Under the pieces are notes generated by a model that was not told the DNA's origin, searched no databases, and saw only the letters and a program-made list of their open reading frames with translations. The translations under genes were made by a program, and so were the position numbers. A stretch of 64,000 bases of DNA from Neolewinella xylanilytica (GTDB taxonomy: Bacteria > Bacteroidota > Bacteroidia > Chitinophagales > Saprospiraceae), in the NCBI RefSeq assembly GCF_002934605.1, contig NZ_PTJC01000005.1, positions 1 through 64,000 of the forward strand, given 5' to 3'. This document shows positions 57,753 through 64,000 of this stretch, in pieces. The stretch's first letter is position 1. Each line of letters opens with the position of its first letter.

Positions 57753-59435
57753 TTAGAATTCGTAGTCGACCGGCTCCTCTAGCAAATTGGGAGCCGAGCT
57801 GATCTCGTTGATGGGGAGGGGCAGCCGGAAGTTGGCCGAAGAAGCACTGAAGAAGCGGTTCGCATCCCAGCTGATTTGCTGAATGGTCCACTGGGTAGGA
57901 TCGGTAGGATTATCCGGTTCGATGGAGTAGAGTCCGCGGTCCTGATTACTGATCACCTCGTAGGCGAGTTCCGGATCGTAATAGTGAATGCGGACCAAGT
58001 CATACCAGAAGCGGGACTCTCCCGCGAATTCCTTGGCCCGTTCTTCGAGCAAGTCCAGTTCCGAGACTTCATCCGCTACCGTCTGGCTGGTTGCCCGCTC
58101 GTGTACCGCGTTGAAGTAGTCGATTGCCTGGGGATCGGTGGTAACGTCATCGTTACCGATGGCCGCGTCCACGTAGTTCAGGTAGACTTCCGCCAGTCGC
58201 AGCATATAGGTATCGTGGCTGTAGTGCTGGGAAATAGCTTCGGTAGGGCTTAAGCGACCGACGACGTACTTTTTATAGGCGGCAAAATCCACGGTCGTAG
58301 CCAGGTCACCACCCGGTTCGGGAACGGTGTAGCCCACCGCGACGTCGCCGTTGCCGTCAGCATAGGGTAATTCCGGATAATACGCTCCGGGAAGCATGAA
58401 CGTAGCGTGCAGCCGGCTGTCCACCGTTCTGCCCTGCAGCGTGATCTCATCAATTTGCTCGAACCCGTCGTACAGGCTCAGTTGCCAGAAGGTGGCTCCT
58501 TTGGCTCCGCCCCAGCCATCACCGTTACCGAGTGCACCGGTCGGGGTAAGATAAGCGGGTAGGCTGTTGTTACTGCCCCACTCACCGGATGCGAATGCCC
58601 ACTGCAGGGAGAATAAGGATTCAGCATTGTTATCGTAGGGTATGGTGAAGAGGTCGGCATACTCCGGCAGTAGGGAGGCACCGCTGGATTCGATCACCCG
58701 CTGTGCGTAGTACTTCGCACTATCGAGGAAGGTCTGGTCTCTGTTTCCGGATGCTCCCACTACCCCCGCGCGGGTCAGGTAGGTTCTGGAGAGCATGCCC
58801 TCCGCCGACCAGCTGGTCACCCGACCTTCCTGGGAACGCGTTTCCGGCAGGTCCTGGGCCGCGGCGAGGTAATCCCGGGTAATGAATTCCCAGATCGATT
58901 CGACGGTATGGCGGCGGATCGACAGCGGATCTTCCAGCAAGTCGATATTATTGGTGATGATCGGAACGGGTCCCCAGTTCATGACCAGGTGCTCGTAGGC
59001 GGCCGCCCGCATAAAGCGGCACTCGGCGATCGCGATTTGGCGCGCTTCCTCCGACAACTCCGCCGATTCGCTCTGGCGGATATTCAGCATCGTCGTGTTG
59101 GCCTGCCCGATAACGTTAAAGAAGGCTCTCCAGGCCACGCCGTTATCTATGGTGCTGGCCGTCGTCTTGAACTCCACGTTGTCCCGGTCACTGTAGGCAT
59201 CCAGGGTGGTCCCCCCCCTGAAGTCTCCGATATTGTAGGAGGCTTTGTCGTTGTAGTCGAACCACACCAGATTGTACAGCGTGGCCGTAGCGGCCATGAG
59301 CTGGGCGTCATTGGTGTAGAATGACCCGTCGGTCAGGCTGTCTTCCGGCGGAAGGTTCAGAAATTCCTCGGAGCAACTAACCGTTAGTCCGAAAAGCAAA
59401 CCGAGGGCCAGCGTCTGTCTAAGTATTGCGCGCAT
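57753..59435 (-). CDS. SusD/RagB family glycan-binding lipoprotein
   Basis: The protein has 560 residues. Lipobox VSC at residue 21 ('LALGLLFGLTVSC') and the TPR-rich SusD fold identify it: 'IAIAECRFMRAAAYEHLVMN' in the N-terminal part, then 'HDTYMLRLAEVYLNYVDAAI', 'AIDYFNAVHERATSQ', 'LDLLEERAKEFAGESRFWYD' and 'NFRLPLPINEISSAPNL'. It starts 26 bp after SusC. It captures glycan at the cell surface for the SusC channel encoded upstream. Confidence 0.95.
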   Translation of the reverse strand: MRAILRQTLALGLLFGLTVSCSEEFLNLPPEDSLTDGSFYTNDAQLMAATATLYNLVWFDYNDKASYNIGDFRGGTTLDAYSDRDNVEFKTTASTIDNGVAWRAFFNVIGQANTTMLNIRQSESAELSEEARQIAIAECRFMRAAAYEHLVMNWGPVPIITNNIDLLEDPLSIRRHTVESIWEFITRDYLAAAQDLPETRSQEGRVTSWSAEGMLSRTYLTRAGVVGASGNRDQTFLDSAKYYAQRVIESSGASLLPEYADLFTIPYDNNAESLFSLQWAFASGEWGSNNSLPAYLTPTGALGNGDGWGGAKGATFWQLSLYDGFEQIDEITLQGRTVDSRLHATFMLPGAYYPELPYADGNGDVAVGYTVPEPGGDLATTVDFAAYKKYVVGRLSPTEAISQHYSHDTYMLRLAEVYLNYVDAAIGNDDVTTDPQAIDYFNAVHERATSQTVADEVSELDLLEERAKEFAGESRFWYDLVRIHYYDPELAYEVISNQDRGLYSIEPDNPTDPTQWTIQQISWDANRFFSASSANFRLPLPINEISSAPNLLEEPVDYEF

Positions 59436-59461
59436 GGTTTTTATCGTTTACAGCTGGGTGA

Positions 59462-62400
59462 TCAAAATTGTACGCCAACGCTCACCGTGTACAGGGGAAC
59501 GGACGGATACCTTCCGTTGTCGACCCCAACAGCCTGGTTGCCGGCGGTGGCGTCGCGGCCTACGTACGATCCTATTTCCGGATCGTAGCCGGAGTAGTTC
59601 GTGAAGGTGGCCAGGTTTTGGGCGGAAATCGCCAACCGCAGGGATTGCATGAATCCGAGCCGAGATACCATGGCCGCGGGCAGATTATAGGCCAGGGTAA
59701 CGTTCTTCAGGCGCAGGAAGGAGCCGTCTTCTACGAACCGGCTGGAATGGCGGGAGTAGTTACCGTTCAAATCGGTGGCGTTGATCCTGGGAATGTCGGT
59801 ACCGGCGTTGACGATGTACGGTTGTTCTTCCGCATCCAGCTCCACCCGCGCGAAATCGTAAGCCCGGTTGAGCAGGTTGCGGCTCAGGTTGATGCTATTG
59901 GGGTTGGTAGCCGCATAAGCGGTGTAGTTGTACACGTCGTAGTTGAAGGAGCCGGTGAACAGCACGCTCAATTCGAGTGACTTGTAGGAAAACGTATTGG
60001 TCAGTCCCAGCGACTGCCGGGCGTTCGGGTTGCCGATGAAGGTCTGGTCGTAGGAGTCGATGACCCCGTCGGGTTCTCCGTCCGGCCCGCTGATGTCCCG
60101 GTACTTTACATCTCCGACCCAGATACCGTCGGGGGAGACGGGCAGCGGATTGCCGTCGTTGTCCACCGGCAGGGGACTGTTATTGATTTCCTCCAGGGAT
60201 TCGTACAGGCCGTCCGCTTCGAAACCGTAGAATAGCCAGGGGGCTTGCCCGATCGCGGACCGCTGGGTCCAGTTGTCCATCCACCAAGAGGTCCGGTCGA
60301 AAAAGCCGGAAGAGGTATTGAGCGACAGGATCTCAGAGTCGACGACGGAGAAGTTGAAATCCGTAGACCAGGTAAAGTTGGGGGTATTGATGTTTCTCGT
60401 CTGTAGCCGCACCGTCCAGCCCTCGTTGCGGAGCGAGCCTACATTTACGAAGGGGTTGGCAATGCTTCCGCTTCCGGTTACGCCGAGATAGTCGGGGTTG
60501 GCGGCTTCCGTCAACAGCTCGTCCGTATGCCGGGTATAGTAATCAAATTCCACCTGGATGCGGTCTTCCAGAAAGGCCAGATCGAGCCCGAAGTTATTGG
60601 TTTGGGTGGCTTCCCACTGCAGGTTGGGGTTGGCGTAGCGGTTCAGGGCAAAACCGGTACCCCAGGGGGTCGTCCATGCGCCGAGCGTGCCGTAGATGAA
60701 GCCGGCCCCGCCCTGGTTTCCGGTAAGGCCGGTTTCGAAGCGCAACCGCAGTTCGCTGATGGCACCGATCTGGAAGAACGGCTCGTTGGAAATCCTCCAG
60801 GCTACGGAAGCGGATGGAAAGACCCCCCATTTGTTGTTGGCGCCGAAGTTGGAAGAACCATCCGCGCGGGCGGTGGCCATCACGTAGTAGCGTTCCGCGA
60901 AGTTGTAATTCAACCGGCCCAGCCAGGATTCCTGCGCCCACGATGCCCTACCGCCGTCGGCCGTTGCGGTTTCGGTATTACCCAAATTCAGATCGATTAC
61001 TTCCTCGGAAACGAAATCGGAAATTCCTCCCGCCAGATTACGCCATTCGCTGCGCTGGGCTTCGTGGACGCCCATTACGTTAAGGGTATGCCGCGTGCCG
61101 ATTTGCTTGTAGTACGATAAGATTTGCTGGAAATTCCAGTACGTGCTGCTTTGGGACCGCTCGGACAGCGTAGCAGTCGTTCTTTCCTGAAAGCCGAATT
61201 TGTACTGGGGCTGAAAATACCGTCCCTCGGAATTGGAAATATCGGCGTTTACCGCGGCGGACAGCGTTAGGCCGTGCCCCAGGTCGTAGCTGGCGTTGAC
61301 TCCTAGCAGGGCCTGCCGTTTCATGAGGGTGTTCGTGGTGATCTGGGCCAGACCGATCGGGTTGGGCGGAAGGAATTGTTGAGCGGGTGAAATCTCCGTG
61401 TCCCCTCCCCCGAAGCTACCGTCGAAGTCCCGCACGGGAATATTGGGGGTCATTTGCAGCGCGGTGGAAACAATGTTTTCCTGTCCGGTGATCAGTCGCG
61501 TTTCCGTTTGGCTGAGGTTCACTTTTGAGCTGAGTTTCAGCCGGTCGGTCAGTTGGTTATCCAGCTTCACCAGCCCGCTGTACCGTTGGAAGCCGGATCC
61601 GACCGCCACCCCTTCCTGGTCGAACACTTCGCCGGAGATATAGAAGGTCGTCTTGTCGTTTCCTCCGCTGACGCTCAGGTTGTGCTTGAACATACTGGCG
61701 TTGTTGAAGAGTTCTTCCTGCCAGTTGGTTCCCGCCCCCAGGAGGGAGGGATCCTCAAATTCACCCGGCAGGGTCCCCCCCTCGATCGCCGTATACTCCT
61801 TGGCCATGGCGGCGTACTCGCTCAGGTTCATGACGTCCAGGTAGTCCGGCCGTTCCTGCTGACTGTAGGCGAAATTATAGTTGATGTTGGTCCGGCCCGC
61901 CTGCCCGCTTTTGGTGGTGATGACCACTACGCCGTTCGTAGCCCGCGACCCGTAGAGAGATGCCGCGACCGGTCCGGTGAGCACCTCCATCGAAGCGATG
62001 TCCGAAGGGTTGATGCCCGAAAGGGGGTTGGCGGCATTCTGGGCGCTGCCCTCTATCTGATCGACCTGGATTTGCACCCCGTCCACTACATAGAGTGGCT
62101 GGGTGTTACCGTTGATTGTACTGATTCCTCTGATGTTGACGGAGATCCCGCCGCCGGGCTGCCCCGTATTCTGGGTCACCTGCACCCCCGCGGCCCTGCC
62201 CTGCAGCGCCTGTTCCAGGGTTGGGTTTACGGTCCGCTCCAGGTCTTCGGTATCCAGCGAGGTATGGGCCGTAACCAGGTCGGATCGCTTGATCGTAGCG
62301 TATCCGGTGACGACCACCTCATCCAGTTGGGAGATCTCCTCATTCATCGTCACGTCGATTTGGGATCTACCGTTTACCTCGATCGTTCTGCGCTGGTACC

Positions 62401-62668
62401 CCAGGAAGGAAAAGGTGAGTGCTCCGTCCGGGGTAGTGGTGATAGCGTAGTTTCCGTCCACGTCGGTCGTCGTGCCGCTCGTGGTACCCTCGACCCGTAT
62501 CGTGACTCCCGGCAGCGGAATGCCCCCTTCGTCGGTCACCGTTCCGGTAACGGCGGTCTGCTGAGCGGCCACGTTTACACCAAAGCACAGACTGGCAACA
62601 AAGAGTACCAGAATAAGGGAAAAGGGGCGACGACCGGTAGACAGGGAAGTGCGAATGGTATATTTCAT
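59462..62668 (-). CDS. SusC/RagA family TonB-linked outer-membrane transporter
   Basis: From ATG at 62668 the protein has 1068 residues with a signal peptide (RRPFSLILVLFVASLCFG). A CarboxypepD_reg-like domain ('VTGTVTDEGGIPLPGVTI') precedes the plug ('LDEVVVTGYATIKRSDL', 'QPLYVVDGVQIQ', 'IASMEVLTGPVAASLYGSRA') and the barrel, ending 'VPLYTVSVGVQF'. An alternative ATG at 62674 would add two residues, and the far upstream frame from 62761 lacks support. It is the first gene of the second SusCD locus and divergent from the propeller sensor at 63209. Confidence 0.96.
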   Translation of the reverse strand: MKYTIRTSLSTGRRPFSLILVLFVASLCFGVNVAAQQTAVTGTVTDEGGIPLPGVTIRVEGTTSGTTTDVDGNYAITTTPDGALTFSFLGYQRRTIEVNGRSQIDVTMNEEISQLDEVVVTGYATIKRSDLVTAHTSLDTEDLERTVNPTLEQALQGRAAGVQVTQNTGQPGGGISVNIRGISTINGNTQPLYVVDGVQIQVDQIEGSAQNAANPLSGINPSDIASMEVLTGPVAASLYGSRATNGVVVITTKSGQAGRTNINYNFAYSQQERPDYLDVMNLSEYAAMAKEYTAIEGGTLPGEFEDPSLLGAGTNWQEELFNNASMFKHNLSVSGGNDKTTFYISGEVFDQEGVAVGSGFQRYSGLVKLDNQLTDRLKLSSKVNLSQTETRLITGQENIVSTALQMTPNIPVRDFDGSFGGGDTEISPAQQFLPPNPIGLAQITTNTLMKRQALLGVNASYDLGHGLTLSAAVNADISNSEGRYFQPQYKFGFQERTTATLSERSQSSTYWNFQQILSYYKQIGTRHTLNVMGVHEAQRSEWRNLAGGISDFVSEEVIDLNLGNTETATADGGRASWAQESWLGRLNYNFAERYYVMATARADGSSNFGANNKWGVFPSASVAWRISNEPFFQIGAISELRLRFETGLTGNQGGAGFIYGTLGAWTTPWGTGFALNRYANPNLQWEATQTNNFGLDLAFLEDRIQVEFDYYTRHTDELLTEAANPDYLGVTGSGSIANPFVNVGSLRNEGWTVRLQTRNINTPNFTWSTDFNFSVVDSEILSLNTSSGFFDRTSWWMDNWTQRSAIGQAPWLFYGFEADGLYESLEEINNSPLPVDNDGNPLPVSPDGIWVGDVKYRDISGPDGEPDGVIDSYDQTFIGNPNARQSLGLTNTFSYKSLELSVLFTGSFNYDVYNYTAYAATNPNSINLSRNLLNRAYDFARVELDAEEQPYIVNAGTDIPRINATDLNGNYSRHSSRFVEDGSFLRLKNVTLAYNLPAAMVSRLGFMQSLRLAISAQNLATFTNYSGYDPEIGSYVGRDATAGNQAVGVDNGRYPSVPLYTVSVGVQF

Positions 62669-63208
62669 ATACATCTTAAGTTTCTCTAGCGAAAGTGTAC
62701 GGCGACGGCTTGGCCCGGTAGGGGTCGCGATTATTGGCCTCAATGAATTAGGAATGGGCACGGTGTCCGGTTAAGGGGCGGGTACCGTCGGTTTGGGCGC
62801 CGAGCGCGGGAGCCCGGCCAACTCGTAATAGGAAACCCGGTAGGAACCGGGCGATGCGAAGACTATTTCCGTGCATGATCGTTGATAGTTGCGTACGGTA
62901 GGTCGGGGGGGAATAGGGGAAGTCGTAGGCGTGATTGGGATGGAGGGGATAGGACCCTCAGAGTGCCAAATGTCCGACCTCGGCCGGGCGATGCACGGGG
63001 GGGTTCGTAACCGATAGGGGGGGTGTTCGTTGCAAAGGCCCGGGGGCGTTGAACCGCAGCCATTTTCCGTCGGTCTTGCACCCGCGCCCCGGCGCCCAAA
63101 ATGTCGGTTTCCCTACCAAGCCGCGGTCAACCCGACGCGCCGGGGGCGGTACCGTATCTTCGGCAACGGGCAATGCCAAGCGCTCGCCCTTTTGCTTACG
63201 GTCGATTT
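62669..63208. promoter_or_regulatory. 540-bp divergent region between SusC and the sensor gene
   Basis: It contains copy 4 of the dispersed motif (63081-63097, CCCGCGCCCCGGCGCCC followed by AAAA) and a short hairpin CCCGGT-AGGA-ACCGGG (62836-62851). No strong TAnnTTTG element was found for either gene. Both promoters must lie here. Confidence 0.5.
63081..63097 (+). repeat. Dispersed GC-rich intergenic motif, copy 4
   Basis: CCCGCGCCCCGGCGCCC followed by AAAA, one base different from copies 1-3, preceded by TTGCA. Confidence 0.5.
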
Positions 63209-64000
63209 ATGTATCCGAACATCTACCCCCTACTTCCCCGCCCCCTGGTCGGGCTCGTTTTGGCGCTGGCGCTGCTGCTTCCCCGCCAGCCCACGGCCCA
63301 GCCGGGCTCGGCACCCCTGATTTCGAGCTTCCCGGTGGACAACGTGCTCTCCCGCAGCTTCATCACCTGCCTGCTGGAAGACCACCGCGGCCACCTCTGG
63401 GTAGGCACCTGGTCGGGGCTGCTGCGCTACGACGGGCATACCATCCGGCATTATCAGCAGGGCCGGGCTTCGGACAGCGGCCTGGTTACCAATAAAATCA
63501 CCACCCTCTACGAAGACGGCCAGCAACGGCTATGGGTGGGTACCCGCAACGGCGGCTTTTACCGGTACGATCCGGCCCAGGACCGGTTGGTCGCCTACCG
63601 GAGAGACCCCAGCAGCGCGAACAGCCTGAGCAACGATAACGTATGGGACATTCTCCAGGACAGCTACGGCTACTACTGGATCGCTACCGAGCACGGGTTG
63701 AACCGCTTCGACCCGGAGACGGAGTCGTTCGTACACTACCTCTACGCCCCCAACGACCGCCGCACCCTCAGCAATAGCTTTATCAACACGCTGCACGAAA
63801 GCCCCGACGGCACCCTCTGGATCGGCACCGACGACGGGCTGAGTCGTCTAGTCCGTCGCCCGGATGGCAGTCCCGCCTACTTCGTCCGCTACGACTTCAC
63901 CCACACTCCGGCGAAGCTGGCCGAAGGCGGCACGCGTCGGCTACAACAAAATTTCATCCTGAGCATCGAGGGAGTGGTCGGTGCCCCGGAGGAACTTTGG
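63209..64000 (+). CDS. Two-component propeller sensor, N-terminal part (right edge)
   Basis: ATG at 63209 opens a frame that stays open to the window edge (264 codons), beginning with a signal-like segment (RPLVGLVLALALLLPRQP...AQ). The rest is a ligand-binding propeller with repeats of the type 'LLEDHRGHLWVGTWSGLLRY', 'LYEDGQQRLWVGTRNGGFY', 'ILQDSYGYYWIATEHGLNRF' and 'LHESPDGTLWIGTDDGLSRL'. These are Reg_prop repeats of hybrid two-component or sensor-kinase proteins that govern glycan loci. The kinase and regulator part would lie beyond the window. Being divergent from the second SusC gene, it probably senses that locus's glycan. Confidence 0.88.
   Translation, partial: MYPNIYPLLPRPLVGLVLALALLLPRQPTAQPGSAPLISSFPVDNVLSRSFITCLLEDHRGHLWVGTWSGLLRYDGHTIRHYQQGRASDSGLVTNKITTLYEDGQQRLWVGTRNGGFYRYDPAQDRLVAYRRDPSSANSLSNDNVWDILQDSYGYYWIATEHGLNRFDPETESFVHYLYAPNDRRTLSNSFINTLHESPDGTLWIGTDDGLSRLVRRPDGSPAYFVRYDFTHTPAKLAEGGTRRLQQNFILSIEGVVGAPEELW

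Noticed and set aside
61553-62689. 378-codon frame on the plus strand
   Set aside because: It is antisense to the SusC plug region.

Overview
The window comes from a GC-rich Bacteroidota chromosome, most likely a Saprospiria/Lewinella-type marine bacterium. The signs are two SusC/SusD pairs, proteins with type IX secretion C-terminal domains (both CHU_C-like type B and type A), many lipoproteins, a MtfA-MoxR-CBS housekeeping stretch, and Bacteroidota promoter elements of the TAnnTTTG type. No rRNA, tRNA or CRISPR array was seen.

Left end (1-4170): an AT-rich stretch unlike the rest of the window. I read it as an integron-type gene cassette array. A tyrosine recombinase (3019-4170, minus) is followed on the same strand by a candidate attI region with direct repeats (2716-2840). 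Two complete cassettes and the start of a third come next, closed by two 135-bp attC-like sites (1565-1699 and 87-221). The sites share arms, spacers and core positions. In each complete cassette the 5' core of its attC is complementary over 10 nt to the cassette's own leading edge, as expected of real cassettes. The recombinase lacks the extra segment typical of IntI and points towards the array, so this may be an undescribed or reverse-type integron platform. The cargo is four small genes of mostly unknown function.

4171-20041: a decayed membrane-protein gene, patatin lipase, DUF5995 and DUF6090 proteins, two AraC-regulator/NmrA-oxidoreductase modules, two large type IX-secreted surface proteins (11.8-16.5 kb), and a two-gene ABC-type module.

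20307-33173 (minus): a glycan-utilisation locus read as CRTAC1/ASPIC lipoprotein, SusC, SusD, GH30-like lipoprotein, SUMF1-domain protein, and a secreted protein with GGxGDGHD repeats. 33585-51313 is mostly core metabolism: alpha-oxoamine synthase, phosphohexomutase, esterase, CBS protein, inactive-looking MtfA homologue, MoxR ATPase, GH27, a PhoD-DUF1499 fusion, thymidine kinase, SDR/AraC pair, topoisomerase IV A, and a 55-aa membrane protein.

51314-64000: a tandem-repeat intergenic region, a metzincin-type metalloprotease, and a second locus (SusC, SusD, SGBP-B-like protein, TIG/CBM-like lipoprotein) divergent from a propeller-type sensor gene cut by the right edge. Several intergenic spacers carry short inverted-repeat elements (7938-8109 and 38761-39154) and a dispersed GC-rich motif.
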